From Labedaea rhizosphaerae (GTDB lineage: Bacteria; Actinomycetota; Actinomycetes; Mycobacteriales; Pseudonocardiaceae): a stretch of DNA of 60,839 nt. Below the pieces are notes generated by a model that worked only from the letters and a program-made list of their open reading frames with translations, did no database searches and was not told where the DNA came from. Position numbers and translations under genes: made by a program. How positions within the stretch are numbered: position 1 is the first letter of the stretch; every line of letters begins with the position of its first letter. Positions 46,001-55,600 of the stretch are shown here, piece after piece. Location of the stretch: NCBI RefSeq assembly GCF_004362825.1, contig NZ_SNXZ01000012.1, positions 1 to 60,839 of the forward strand, written 5' to 3'.

Positions 46001-46322
46001 TCGGCTCGACGTCAATGGGCAGCCACAAACTGTCGCTGGTTGGACCTTGCACATCGACGGTTTGCACCTGGCGCTGCGCGACGCCATGGGCAACACCTGG
46101 CTGGAAGCCGACGTAAACCCTGATGAGCCGATAGGCGTCCCCTGGATCGAAGCCATTGGGCGAGCGGACTGGGTCCGTGTGGTTTACACCGACCCGGCGG
46201 ACCAGTCACTCGACGAACTACTTGCCGTGCCGAACCAAGGGTTCGTGGCTGTCGTCGGAAAACCTGTCTCGCGGGGACGGCGGCTACGGAATCTGCTCAC
46301 CCGACGCAGACGCAGTCAATGA
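43065..46322 (+). CDS. nuclease-STAND NTPase (restriction-endonuclease-like plus NB-ARC-like)
   Basis: 1085 residues. The N-terminus (1-150) looks like a PD-(D/E)xK nuclease of the Cap4/DUF4297 type: GFRYQYLITVQLLLDMYE, Asp in SADILVYG near residue 49, then IQVKAS near 65. The STAND ATPase follows: Walker A LSGISGSGKSAAAAA near 260, Walker B WLLVLDGAVDW near 325, the sensor strand HVVVTTNRGDW and the GxP motif LGSWPLAIDLA near 412. Residues 520-960 are helical and repeat-like, and a beta-rich terminal domain (about 960-1085) may be the sensor. The layout is that of Avs/NLR-like defence proteins, in which target binding oligomerises the ATPase and unleashes the nuclease. The start overlaps the small gene upstream. 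Confidence 0.8.
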   Translation: MISTGGGVAAAFGFRYQYLITVQLLLDMYESAPQTDWRVDVDRVDQDSADILVYGPAKVLVRAIQVKASMPASSTTMGIRSASGCLDALQSEHPNARELTLITNRTLTVEAVTYASRLNERHGVAAEDQLRLIDARRETLLALTSRLVERVAQIRVRGSGGIGHRLHHILVAQLVDLVHDRGSQTAHQGIDHDQVARILEESTAVLADAVGGRGWGRAFGVPDDRYLPRSGIASFLSARLPGDGLLSGTPPVAVLSGISGSGKSAAAAAWAASRRDHYAFTLWLDASSDEVLTEQQPAILGRLGTEGYAGDAPAQIFCDLLSDLPVPWLLVLDGAVDWPTTRKWIPPSGYGHVVVTTNRGDWPTDTAPLLEVNAMSAEEATALIRDRLSPSSAGLAPEPDPVAAEFATRLGSWPLAIDLACAWVRSLGGDLSQLQEFLDRLDRFDLTEQESRLGSYPRSAGRVVRELLDDLSGQAFAVLTVITASGGSHVPVALVDQWASSLPEDVLPPVDARTAIDELIGASLAKKRLRFDIRSVHGLDEAIYIHDGILAVVQELAIGIEIGYMYHWMCACTDVLTELVDQAVFSDASALLPVADRFLTAVLSATPDDAADSQTGEWFQLSATALMHNVGLLATLTGLFELASKWLTTAFRLRERMAGLVAHDEPALAVMQIQTLAMLVGAVLRVGRVEEIRPILEAAVRFVPTNRGSELTAPGTSVSAELRALAEAARYAREDCSDLRSLIINALRWQQDVVAEVSPLQVRVREFASTIERAQRYAEGEQWSKAVDTVLVVVNEAAAAGVLTHDGIEAILDIGLALLHSLLTRPHRPPPESLKNALRRITQWCDECSELLNDDQRIRLSVLIPVPDQDVQGLHRALENIRAAAVNSNQLRAWLALGEAVEETITASNRIQDQYGLGPLPDWLRVVRSIDGGTDCLWWPAIARNEAVLVFVTASLSMFVGDTVQDPMRESMVQAGFPDRLDVNGQPQTVAGWTLHIDGLHLALRDAMGNTWLEADVNPDEPIGVPWIEAIGRADWVRVVYTDPADQSLDELLAVPNQGFVAVVGKPVSRGRRLRNLLTRRRRSQ

Positions 46323-46344
46323 CCAAGCCGCATCGGGCTGCGGA

Positions 46345-46700
46345 CCGGACATCTCACGAGAGGTCAGGGCGCGCCGAACGCGTCGGCGCGACCTGGACGA
46401 TGGCGACCGGCCGCGCCTTGCCCAGACGTCATGTTCAAGGCGAGTGCCTTCAGCATGACGCCGATTCCGGTGTCACCGTCGGGTACGGCGACCTCTTCCC
46501 AGCAGAGTCATGGAGACGACCAGCTCACGGGAGGTCCGCAGCCTCGGTTACTGCCACTCCATTCTCCACATGCCGCTTGAGCAGATGCAAGGCGGACGCA
46601 AATTGTGCATTGCGGCAGCCAGTGGTGCCTCATACACCCAGTGGGTCGGCGGCCGCGAGCACGCGTCCAACCACGCTCAACGCCGCGTCCCACGCTGATC
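46345..46700 (-). pseudogene. decayed partial copy of the TIR-STAND-TPR gene's 3' end
   Basis: This stretch aligns with about 47900-48220, the 3' end of the neighbouring TIR-STAND-TPR gene, in the same orientation. For example AGAGTCATGGAGACGACCAG occurs in both (46504 and 48021), followed by matching GAGGTCCGC and GCCTCGGTTAC runs and a similar ATGCCGCT..AGCAG segment. Indels destroy the frame. It is the stump of a second, related TIR-TPR gene or of a duplication. Confidence 0.75.
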
Positions 46701-46747
46701 CGCAGCGGAAGGTGCAGGTCAGAATACTGGACCTGTCAGTTCAACAC

Positions 46748-46782
46748 GGGTGAATAGTGTGCACGACCGTCCTCGGACACAC
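46748..46782. repeat. dispersed repeat, copy B (35 bp)
   Basis: Identical to 56381-56415 and one mismatch from 14512-14546. Here the homology ends at CGGACACA, just where copies A and C continue another 27 bases. A truncated recombinase-like frame follows on the minus strand. Confidence 0.9.
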
Positions 46783-46895
46783 TCACTATCCCTTCCTGCC
46801 TTCTGCGTTGTAGAGCATCTCCAGGTTCACGGTCTCGTAGTACGCCTGCAGCTTGTTCGGCGGGGCCTTGCGCAGCCCGCCAGGTGCGGTCACAG
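46783..46895 (-). pseudogene. short recombinase-like C-terminal remnant
   Basis: The minus strand reads PGGLRKAPPNKLQAYYETVN, then LEMLYNAEGRDSECV, resembling the last 30-40 residues before the end of large serine recombinases of integrative elements. No other part of the gene remains. Assignment is tentative and rests partly on the KilB-like neighbour. Confidence 0.35.
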
Positions 46896-47366
46896 CGTGG
46901 CGGGTGCGTGCCACAGCTGCCCGGCGGCCTTCTCCAACTCGGCCACGGCGTCGACCGCGGCCTGCCGGAGTCGTTGCAGCTCGGCACCTTCGGACGTGTC
47001 GCGCAGGGCGTAGGTGGCCTGGGTTGCCCGCGTGGCGTGCTCGGCCAGGCCGGGCTCAAGAATCCGGACGCGGGTCAACGGGGCGGAGATCGCCGATCGG
47101 GTGTCGTGCGTGGCGGCCACGGCAGCCGCCACGGCCTGGTCGGTTCCGCCACCCAGGCGGATCTCACCGAGCACCACCATCGCCCTGCGGTGATCGGCCA
47201 GGGCCGACACCAGATCCGCGAGGGCGCTCAGCAACTGGTTGCGTTGTTCGCCGAGTCGGCGGTCGTTTCGCTCGGCACGGGCGTTCCGCGCGTTCCACCA
47301 AGCGCCCAGGTTGGTGCCGGCGATGGTGCCGGCGACCGCGATCAGGCTCGTCCACATCGCGTCCAT
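46890..47366 (-). CDS. KilB-like small membrane-anchored protein of an integrative element
   Basis: 158 residues, ATG 47366 (a second ATG three codons later is possible). The N-terminus is a single membrane helix (WTSLIAVAGTIAGTNLGAWW), then a long charged helical domain (RNQLLSALADLVSALADHRR). This is the layout of KilB-like proteins carried by actinomycete integrative and conjugative elements such as pSAM2-type AICEs. KilB proteins are linked to plasmid spread and need a matching Kor repressor; none is seen here. It is probably a leftover of an AICE whose other genes are gone. Confidence 0.65.
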   Translation of the reverse strand: MDAMWTSLIAVAGTIAGTNLGAWWNARNARAERNDRRLGEQRNQLLSALADLVSALADHRRAMVVLGEIRLGGGTDQAVAAAVAATHDTRSAISAPLTRVRILEPGLAEHATRATQATYALRDTSEGAELQRLRQAAVDAVAELEKAAGQLWHAPATL

Positions 47367-47875
47367 TGCTCACTGCCCCCAGTGTTCGGTGTTCGCGCTC
47401 TTCGACCGCCGGGATGAAGATCAGGTTCCACCTCACCTTGGCGCATTTGCTGCCAGCGCCAACACGCCCAGCTGGATCGGCGGCCCGGCGTCGTCGACGA
47501 AGGTCGTGAGCGAGTCGGCTGGACTCGCACGATCCGGGTGCTGTCGGCTCGGGTGATTGAGCTGCGGCCGGTGCGTCTGCCGTCGGACCCTGCGAGCATC
47601 CCCTTGGTGATCGATCAGCACTGACTAGAGCACGATGAGATCGGGATCGGCCGCATGTGCCCGTGCCACCTCGTCCGACACCGAAGGGCGCCTATCGCGC
47701 AGCTTGCCCCGGCGACATAGCGACGACTCGGTGCCCGCACAACCCCAGCGGCGTCAATGCGTTCGCACCGCCGCAGCGATACCGGTCTACCGGCTGTTCC
47801 TCGCCACGCCAACACTGCCGACTGATCGTTGTGGCGTGCTGCCCGCGACTGCGGACCCAACATCACATGTCGGGG
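47367..47875. other. intergenic region with no clear gene
   Basis: The plus frame at about 47535-47624 (RTIRVLSARVIELRPVRLPS to a stop) looks weakly coding but is too short to name. Nothing else was recognised. It lies between the KilB-like gene and the stop of the TIR-STAND-TPR gene. Confidence 0.4.
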
Positions 47876-50800
47876 TCAGGATGCGTCGAACGCAGTCAGC
47901 GCCGCGCGGACCATGGCGATCAGCCGTGCGTCGTCCAGCCGTTGGCTGATGGCGAGTGCCTGGCGCAACACGCCAATCCCGGTGCCGCTGTCTCCATCGG
48001 CCATGGCGACTCTCCCCAACAGAGTCATGGAGACGACCAGGTCCGCCATCAGGTTCGCGGTACGTCGGAGGTCCGCGGCCTCGGTTACCGCCACTCGACT
48101 TTCTGCATGCCGCTCAAGCAGGTGCAGGGTGGCCGCAAGGTTGTGGAGCGCACCGGCGAGCGGACCCCGGTACATTGCGGGGTTGGCACCCGCGAGCGCG
48201 CGGTACACGCCCACGGCGATGGTGCTGTGGCCGACGCTTTCGACCCTCCGTTCCTTCGCCCGCATCAGGTGTACGGCCAAGTTGCTGTGCGCCATCGCGA
48301 GGCTCGCCATGACCTGATCCGAGGGCTCGCGCGCCAGCCTGCTGCGTATGTCCACCACTTCCTCGGCAGCAACGATGGCCTCCTCGCCGCGGTTTACGGT
48401 CGCGAGCCGGTTGGCAAGGCTAGTCAGCGCCACCGCGAGCGATCCGAGGTGCCGATCGGGGTAGCGATGCGCGAGATCTCTTGTCAGCTCGACGGCTTCG
48501 GTGATCGCATCGAGGCCGTCGGCTGGTTGTCCTGCATTCGCGAGAACCACCGAGTGGTTGGTCAGAACGGCGGCGAGACCCACGACATTGGCCTCCCTGC
48601 TGGTTTCGGCGAGACGCCGCCGGATCTCCACCGCTTCGGTTGACGCGACGAGCGCCTCGGCCGACAGGCCCGACCGGTCCAGGCAGATGGCCAGGTTCGT
48701 CAGCCACTTCGCCAGGTCCGGCAGATAGGCATCAGGATGCTCATCGGCGAGAGCGCGACCGATCGCGATGGCCTCCGTAGCCGCCGCGCGGCTACCGGCC
48801 AGCTCGTCGCTTGCCCCGAACTGCAGCGACTGGTTGCTCAGCGCCGACGCGAGCTGGTGTGCGTAGAGCGCAGGCTGGGCCTCGGCGAGCACCCGGAAGA
48901 CATCGATCACCTCCGCCGAGATCTGCAGCGCCTCCTCCGCTTCGCCGAGTGCGGTCAGGTCGACCGCGAGGGTGTTCAGAGCCGTGGCGAGTTCCGGCAA
49001 GTAGCTCGCCGAGGTGGCGGCTCGCGCGCGCCGGCCGGCGACAACCTCGCGCAGCAGGTCCACCGCCGCTTTGTGGTGGCCGTGCTCGTCGAGTGCGATG
49101 GCCAGGAGGTACCGCGCCCTGGCCAGGTCGGCGTCGTGCCGCTCGGCATCGACGGCCGCCAGTGCAGTTAGCAGCTCGACCGCTCGCCGGGCAATCTCGA
49201 TGGCGGTGTCCGGGTCACCGGCTGTGAGCAGAGCAGCGCCATGGCGCACAAGCACTCTGGCAGTCAACGCCGGGTTGAGCTCCGCGCGACGTTCGGCGGT
49301 TTCCAGACTCAGCGCCGTCGCCAGGACGTTAAGGTCGGCGAGGGCGCTGCTGGTGACGGGCATCCCCTCAACGACCTTGCCGACGGTGTCCGGGTCTGAG
49401 TGCGCCAGCAGCGTGGCACGCAGGGCCGTTGCGAACCGGGTCGGAGACTCCAGCAGCGGTGCCACGCGCAGGCCAAGCGGGAGCAGCCGGCTCGGGTCGG
49501 TGTCGAGCAAGCCGGCCAGCCCGATAGCCACGGTCTCATGGCGTGCGGCTGCGCGGCCAAGCACGGTCAACGCCTGTACAAGTTGCTCGTCGTCGACCTG
49601 GGCCGCCGAGGTCAGGAGCAGCTCTGGCTGCCCGGCCACCACGGTCGCGACCTGCTCCTCCCCGAGCCGGTCCGGTCGCAACGGGTTGAGCGTGCCCGGG
49701 CCTGGATACAGCTCCGCCGACCACCGCAGGTACCGCTCGACGACCGGGCGGGCAACCGTCGTGAAGGCCTCGGCGTGGCCCAGCAGACGATGCGCCTGGT
49801 CCCTGGTCGTCGGGCCGAACAAGGTGGCCACCGTGACGACGGCATCGAGCTGGGCGGTGTCGGCTTCGGCGAGCCCGTGTCGAGCCAGCGTGCGTTTCCA
49901 GTACCGGCGCTCGTGCGCGAGGACACGCGCGATCGGGTCGCGGTCGGGCACCGGCTCCACGGGATCGGCCGGGTCGTCCAGCAAGGACGCCAGGGCCGCG
50001 GAGTGCACGTCCAAGACGCGTCCGTACCGGTCGTCGTCCAGATCTGCGGGTTCGGTTACCACCGGGTTCGGCACCTTCAGGTGCGGGCTGAACGCCGCGA
50101 CGGCCGCCGTGAACTCGGCCTGCCGCGCGGACAGCGGCACGGCGATCGGGCCGAGCCGATGTTCGACCGCTGCGGCGAGCGTGGCCGCCACCGCGTCACT
50201 CGACGTGTCGCGGACGTCCTGCAGCCAACTGCCTGCGGCCCGGGCAAGCAGGAGAACCCTCGCGGGATGGCCGCCAGGCCTGCGTGCGAGCGCCGCGATG
50301 ATGTCGATGACTTGGCTGGTGCGCGCCTCGGCGTAGTCGAAGACCATCAGCAGCGGCATCGGGCACGCGGCGACCGTTCGGAGATGCGAGCTCGCGGCGC
50401 CGTCAGCCACCACTCCCGCAAGCCACCCGGCTTCGGTGACCCGGGCGCACAGTTCCCGCCCGAAGCGCGTCTTGCCCTGGCCAGCCGGGCCGGTCAGCAC
50501 GCGAGCCGCCACCCGCGAGCCGTCCGCGCACCACGCCAGGAAGTCCGCAAGCTCACCGTCGCGACCGTGGAACGGCACGACGTCGTACTCGGGGCGCAGA
50601 AGCATGCTCGGCGTGAAATCGTCCGGCGGCCGCACGGATTCGATGAACACGGAACCCTCGAGCAGGTCCGGCTGCGCCTCGAGAAGCCGCTGCACGAGGA
50701 GGTCGACGTTCAACTCCTGGTAGTTCATGCGCACGTATTGGCGGGCGGCGAGGGCCGCGATATCCGCGGGCAACTGCCCTGCCGACGGCTTCGCCAACCG

Positions 50801-51148
50801 GTCCTTGCCGTCCACCAACACCGGGACCACCCGAAGCCCAAGGGTGAATGCGGTGCGCAGCTCACGGCGGACCCAGTCGTTCTCGTCGTGGACGCGTCCG
50901 TCGGTCAACCACGACGGCCCGATCACGGCCACGAGCGTCGAGCATTGCTCCATGTCGGTGAGGATCCGAGTCTCGAAATCGTCCCCGGCCAGGATGGACC
51001 GGCTGGCGAAGAAGACCCGGTCGGCACCGAAGCGCGCCGCGAGTTCGCGCGCGAGGAACGCCGCCTCGTTCTGCCGGTCCCCCACGCGGTAGTTGACGAA
51101 GATCCCGCCCCGCCGCACCACGCCTCCGGTCGCACGCCTCGTCGTCAC
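47876..51148 (-). CDS. TIR / STAND ATPase / TPR protein
   Basis: 1090 residues, GTG 51148. TIR domain at 10-160: GGIFVNYRVGDRQNEAAFLA, with the probable NADase Glu96 in DWVRRELRTAFTLG. ATPase: Walker A LTGPAGQGKTRFGREL near 235 and Walker B PLLMVFDYAEARTSQ near 284. The C-terminal half is TPRs (repeat pattern LPELATALNTLAVDLTALGE and similar, at least eight units from about 620). Likely a self-contained abortive-infection protein: TPR sensing, ATP-driven assembly, then NAD depletion by TIR. It is divergent from the XRE regulator (127 bases between starts). Its 3' end exists a second time as debris at 46345-46700. Confidence 0.87.
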   Translation of the reverse strand: MTTRRATGGVVRRGGIFVNYRVGDRQNEAAFLARELAARFGADRVFFASRSILAGDDFETRILTDMEQCSTLVAVIGPSWLTDGRVHDENDWVRRELRTAFTLGLRVVPVLVDGKDRLAKPSAGQLPADIAALAARQYVRMNYQELNVDLLVQRLLEAQPDLLEGSVFIESVRPPDDFTPSMLLRPEYDVVPFHGRDGELADFLAWCADGSRVAARVLTGPAGQGKTRFGRELCARVTEAGWLAGVVADGAASSHLRTVAACPMPLLMVFDYAEARTSQVIDIIAALARRPGGHPARVLLLARAAGSWLQDVRDTSSDAVAATLAAAVEHRLGPIAVPLSARQAEFTAAVAAFSPHLKVPNPVVTEPADLDDDRYGRVLDVHSAALASLLDDPADPVEPVPDRDPIARVLAHERRYWKRTLARHGLAEADTAQLDAVVTVATLFGPTTRDQAHRLLGHAEAFTTVARPVVERYLRWSAELYPGPGTLNPLRPDRLGEEQVATVVAGQPELLLTSAAQVDDEQLVQALTVLGRAAARHETVAIGLAGLLDTDPSRLLPLGLRVAPLLESPTRFATALRATLLAHSDPDTVGKVVEGMPVTSSALADLNVLATALSLETAERRAELNPALTARVLVRHGAALLTAGDPDTAIEIARRAVELLTALAAVDAERHDADLARARYLLAIALDEHGHHKAAVDLLREVVAGRRARAATSASYLPELATALNTLAVDLTALGEAEEALQISAEVIDVFRVLAEAQPALYAHQLASALSNQSLQFGASDELAGSRAAATEAIAIGRALADEHPDAYLPDLAKWLTNLAICLDRSGLSAEALVASTEAVEIRRRLAETSREANVVGLAAVLTNHSVVLANAGQPADGLDAITEAVELTRDLAHRYPDRHLGSLAVALTSLANRLATVNRGEEAIVAAEEVVDIRSRLAREPSDQVMASLAMAHSNLAVHLMRAKERRVESVGHSTIAVGVYRALAGANPAMYRGPLAGALHNLAATLHLLERHAESRVAVTEAADLRRTANLMADLVVSMTLLGRVAMADGDSGTGIGVLRQALAISQRLDDARLIAMVRAALTAFDAS

Positions 51149-51275
51149 GGTTGCTCGCGATGCGCCACTCTACGCTGAGCCGTTTCCTGTTTCCTGTTTG
51201 TGCCACCCGGGTTTTTGGCGAGACTTTCCGTTCCGCAGTACCGAGAATGGATCCCAACAGGAAGGCGGTGCGTCC

Positions 51276-52568
51276 ATGGAGTCCGTGCCTCACGACGTCG
51301 GGCCACGCTTGCGGACCATGCGGATCGAGAAGGGCCACTCGCTGAGCGCGTTCGCGCGCCGCGTCTTCTACACCAAGGGCTATCTCAGTCGGGTGGAGAC
51401 CGGGCTGCAGCTCCCGTCACTGGAATTCATCCGCCGGTGCGAAGCCGAGCTCGACGCGCCTGGCGAGCTCGTCCCACCGGCCGGGACGTCGGCGACCTCC
51501 GCAACGTCCGTTCAGTCGCCGGCTGCCGCGGCACCCGGCGACGACGAGGTCTGGCTCATGACGATGGCCCCGATCGGGAGTGCTTTCACGCCCATCACGC
51601 GCCGCGAGGCGTTGCTCGGCGGGATCGCGGCGGGGACCGCGCTCGCCCGATGGTCGACCCCGGTGGCGGACCCCGGCGACTGCGTCGCGCGCCACCGCCA
51701 GATCTTCGACGCCACCCGCGAGCTGGGTCAGTCCGCTCCCCCGTCAGTGGTCATGCCGATGTTGGTCGGCCAGGCGCAGGCGCTGCGCAGGCTGTCGGCC
51801 AGCACACCGGCCCGGGTGGGAATTGAAGTGGCCGTGCTCGCCGCGCGCACCGCCGAGTTCGCGGGGTGGATGGCGCAGGAAGACGGTGACGACGCCGCGG
51901 CTTTGTGGTGGACCGACCGTGCCGTCGAGGTCGCCACGGCCGTCGGCGACGACTACGTGGCGAGCTACGCGCTGGTGCGCCGGGCCCTCATCACATTGTA
52001 CCGGGGCGACGCGCCCGCGACGATCGCGCTTGCTTCGCAAGCGCGATCCCGCCCGGGTACCCCCGCGCGCATTCGCGGGCTGGCGGCCCAGCGCGAGGCG
52101 CAAGGGCATGCCCTCGCCGGAGACTACGACGCGTGCATGCGTGCTCTCGACGAGGCGGGGCGCCTGCTGCGCGACTGGCAGGCCGATGCGCCGACCGGCC
52201 CGGTGATCGGCACCGCGCACGTCACCGATCCGGTCGCTGTCGTCTCCGGGTGGTGCCTCTACGACCTGGGCCGCCCGCGCGAGGCCGCGGCGGTCCTCGA
52301 CACCGAGGTGCCCCGCATCCCGTCGTCCGCCGTCCGTGCGCGCACGAGGTTCGGCGCACGGCATGCACTCGCGCACGCGGCGTCGGGCGAAGTGGAGCAC
52401 GCGTGCCTGCTCACCCGGCAGATCATCAACAACCTGGCATTCGTCCAATCGGCCACGATCCTCACCGACCTGCGCAAGCTCGCGAAGGCGTTGCGACGGT
52501 GGCCGAAGAATCCGCACGTGCGAGCGCTGGATCCGGCGTTGACCGCAGCCCTGAGCCCGGCGGCCTGA
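51276..52568 (+). CDS. XRE-type HTH regulator with TPR-like C-terminal region
   Basis: 430 residues, ATG 51276 with GGAAGG 10 bases upstream. The HTH is at about 8-60 (LRTMRIEKGHSLSAFARRVF, GYLSRVETGLQLPSLEFI). A linker leads to ITRREALLGGIAAGTALARW, then a helical TPR-like region (LVGQAQALRRLS, WTDRAVEVATAVGDDYVASY) to the end. This layout is common among actinomycete XRE regulators that sense peptides or small ligands through the TPR part. It sits between two divergent TIR genes and its gene ends about 40 bases before the TIR protein at 52607, so it probably controls both. Confidence 0.82.
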   Translation: MESVPHDVGPRLRTMRIEKGHSLSAFARRVFYTKGYLSRVETGLQLPSLEFIRRCEAELDAPGELVPPAGTSATSATSVQSPAAAAPGDDEVWLMTMAPIGSAFTPITRREALLGGIAAGTALARWSTPVADPGDCVARHRQIFDATRELGQSAPPSVVMPMLVGQAQALRRLSASTPARVGIEVAVLAARTAEFAGWMAQEDGDDAAALWWTDRAVEVATAVGDDYVASYALVRRALITLYRGDAPATIALASQARSRPGTPARIRGLAAQREAQGHALAGDYDACMRALDEAGRLLRDWQADAPTGPVIGTAHVTDPVAVVSGWCLYDLGRPREAAAVLDTEVPRIPSSAVRARTRFGARHALAHAASGEVEHACLLTRQIINNLAFVQSATILTDLRKLAKALRRWPKNPHVRALDPALTAALSPAA

Positions 52569-52606
52569 GCAAGTGGACCGCTCTCTTGAGATGGGATCTT
52601 GACGGC

Positions 52607-55600
52607 GTGTTGTTCATCAACTTCCGCGTGGGTGACGGCGCGGACAAGGCGGCCTGGCTGGACTCGGAACTGAGCACCGTTTTCGGCCGGGACCAAGTCT
52701 TCCGGTCGAGCCGATCCCTGCCTCTGGGGCAGGACTACGACCCGGGCCTGTGGGCCGCGGTCGAGAACTGCTCGGCGATGATCGTGGTCGTCGGGGAACG
52801 TTGGTTGACCGACTTCCGTGCCCGGCTGTTCGAGCCGGACGACATCGTCCGCAAAGAGATCGCCACCGCACTCAAGGCCGGCAAACCGGTGATCCCGGTG
52901 CTCGAGCAGGCCGGCCGAATGCGCGCGGACCAACTGCCGCCCGACCTCGCCCCGCTGGCCAAGTGCCAGTACATCCGCCTCACCTACCGCGACGGCCACT
53001 CCATCCCAGGCTTCATCGATCGGTTGATCCAGGACGCCCCGGAGCTCGGGATCGGTGTAATGGACGGGATCCAGGACCTGGCAGCCTGGGATCGCGAGCG
53101 CACGTCGCCACTGAGCACCACCCTGCCTGACGACCTGGTCTTGCTCGGCCGGGAAGGCGCCGTCGAGCAGGTGCTGTCCTGGTTCAGCGGGCCACCGCGA
53201 AACTTGATCATCCAGGGACAGACCCCTGATGAAGTGGCCGCGTTCGTGGCCGCCGTGCTGAACAGCGTCGACCGGTGGCACCGCGCGGTGCTGATCACCG
53301 CCAAGCCGGGTTGGGACCACGCGGCGAGGATCCCTATGACGTTCCCTGCGGTCGTCATGAGCGACGACGTCCCTGTCGGACCCACCCAGAGCACGCGGCA
53401 CGTGATCATCGCCCGTGACTGGTCCGTGAGTCGTGCTGGCGAGCTCGTGCTGCCGCGTGTTCCCCGGGACAAAGCACGCGTCGCCTTCGCGGCGCTCGGG
53501 GTCCCGCCGCACCAAGCCGACCAGTACGCGGGGCTGGCCCGGCGCAGCCGCCAAGCGTTGATCCGGCGACTCAGCCCGAACGAGCCCCGACCGCCGTGGA
53601 CCCAGGCTCCCGGCTCGACCATCGCGGTACCGCTCGTCCTGGTAAGCAGGTGGTCGACGACCAACACGGCTGATCACGACGTCATCGCGCGCATCACCGG
53701 CCACGACTACCCGGAGGTGGACCGGTTCGCGCAGTCCAGCTCGATTTCCGCGGACCCATTCCTCCACCGCAGCGGCACCCGCTGGCAGCACGCCGATCCG
53801 TACGACGCGTGGTCCCAGCTGATGTCGCAGGTCAGCGCCACCGACATCGATCGCTTCAGCGACGCGGCCGTGGAAGTTCTGACCGAAATTGACCCGGTGC
53901 TGTCCCTCCCGGACCCGGAACAACCGTCGGCCGGGCTCATGGGCATCGGGCGGACGTGGTCGGACGACCTTCGGCAGGGCCTCGCCCATGGGCTGGCCCG
54001 GCTCGGCGACGCCGGGACAGCGACGGTGGCAGGCAACACGGCGGAGAACCACGCCGCAATCGTCGTTCACCGGGTTCTCGAGTCAGCGAACGACGACCGG
54101 ACCGGACTGCTCTGGCGCTCGCTGGCCGACGTCCTGCCGCTGCTGGCGGAGGCCGCTCCTCGCGTGTTCCTCGATGCGGTCCAGAAAGGACTTCGTGGCG
54201 ACGAGCCGATGCTCGGGGCCATGTTCGAGGACACCGACGCCAGGCTGATGCATCGGCATTCCGCGCACACCGACCTGCTCTGGGCCCTCGAGACGCTCGC
54301 GTGGGCACCTACCCATTGCACGGCAACAGCTCTTCAGCTCGCCCGCCTGGCCGAGCATGATCCAGGCGGTCGGCTGAGCAACCGGCCGTCGGAGTCCTTG
54401 GTCAGCCTGCTGGGCCATCGGCCGAGCCCGATCCCGCTGGACCGACGGATCACCATCATCAACCAGGTGCGGCGGCGGTACCCAGCGGTGGGCTGGCAAC
54501 TGCTGACCGACCTCACCGATTCGAACAAGCTCCTAATGCACCCGGCTCGGCCACGCGTCCGGGAAGACTGGACCGGCGCTGACGCGGCCATGCCGGATCC
54601 GCTGCAGGCCTACGAAGACGGGATTACCGCCGCGATGGTGTCAGACCTGACCGCGAGGCCTGAGCGGTGGGTTGACTGCCTCCCCCTTCTCGGCAGCCTT
54701 CCTGCCGACTGGAGGGAGGCCCTGCTGACCGCTCTGGAGGCAATCGATGTCACGCGGCTCGATCCGGTGCGAATTCGCGCGCTGTGGGACAAGGGAACCG
54801 AGGTACTGCGCTGGGAACAGGGTGAGCCCGCCGGTCCTCGGTTTCACACGCCCGAAGAGATCGCCCGCCTGACAGCGTTCTTGGAGAGGATCGAGCCGAT
54901 CGACGATCCAGCGAGACATGCCTGGCTGTTCACCTGGCATCCGCGTCTTCCTGGAGTCGACTCGACGGACCTGGCGGCCCGCGATGCCGCCGTGGCGAAA
55001 CGCCGCCGAGAGGTCCTCACGGAGGTGCTGGACCGGCACGGCATCGGCGGCGTGATCTGCCTCGCCGAGGCGAGTGAACTCGGCGACCGCGTCGGGTGGA
55101 CTCTCGCGCAGGTCGCGGACGACTCCGTCCGGGACGAGGTGCTTGCCCGGCTCGGCGAACCGCTGGCGGCGGGATGGATCCACTGCCGCACAACGGAACG
55201 CGGCCGCGATTGGGCCGCTGAGACGGCCGACGCCCTTCCGCCGGATCCTGTCGGCCGGACCGCCTTCCTGATGGCGCTACCGGTGGACTGGGCGTTCGAG
55301 CTTCTCGGCTCAGAGACCCAAGAGGTCTGCGACCGGTTCTATGACCTAACCCCAGCCTTCCCGTTCCCAGCCGACGGCGCCGAGGACTACCTCGCAGGGC
55401 TGCTCGCGCGTGGCCGCGCCGAAGCGGTGATCGACGCGTTGTCGTTGGCGGTGCACCCGCACGCTGATGCCTGGCGTCCCTCGGCGGAACTCATCACCGC
55501 CGCCTTCCACCATCTGCTGAACACGACGGCTCTGAAGAGCGACCACACGGAGTACGCAGTCGGAAGCCTGCTCACCTACCTGCATAGCACCGGGCACGAT

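Noticed and set aside
49014-51178. Long plus-strand frames (440 and 592 residues)
   Set aside because: Antisense shadows of the TIR-STAND-TPR gene, which has complete TIR, Walker and TPR signatures on the minus strand.
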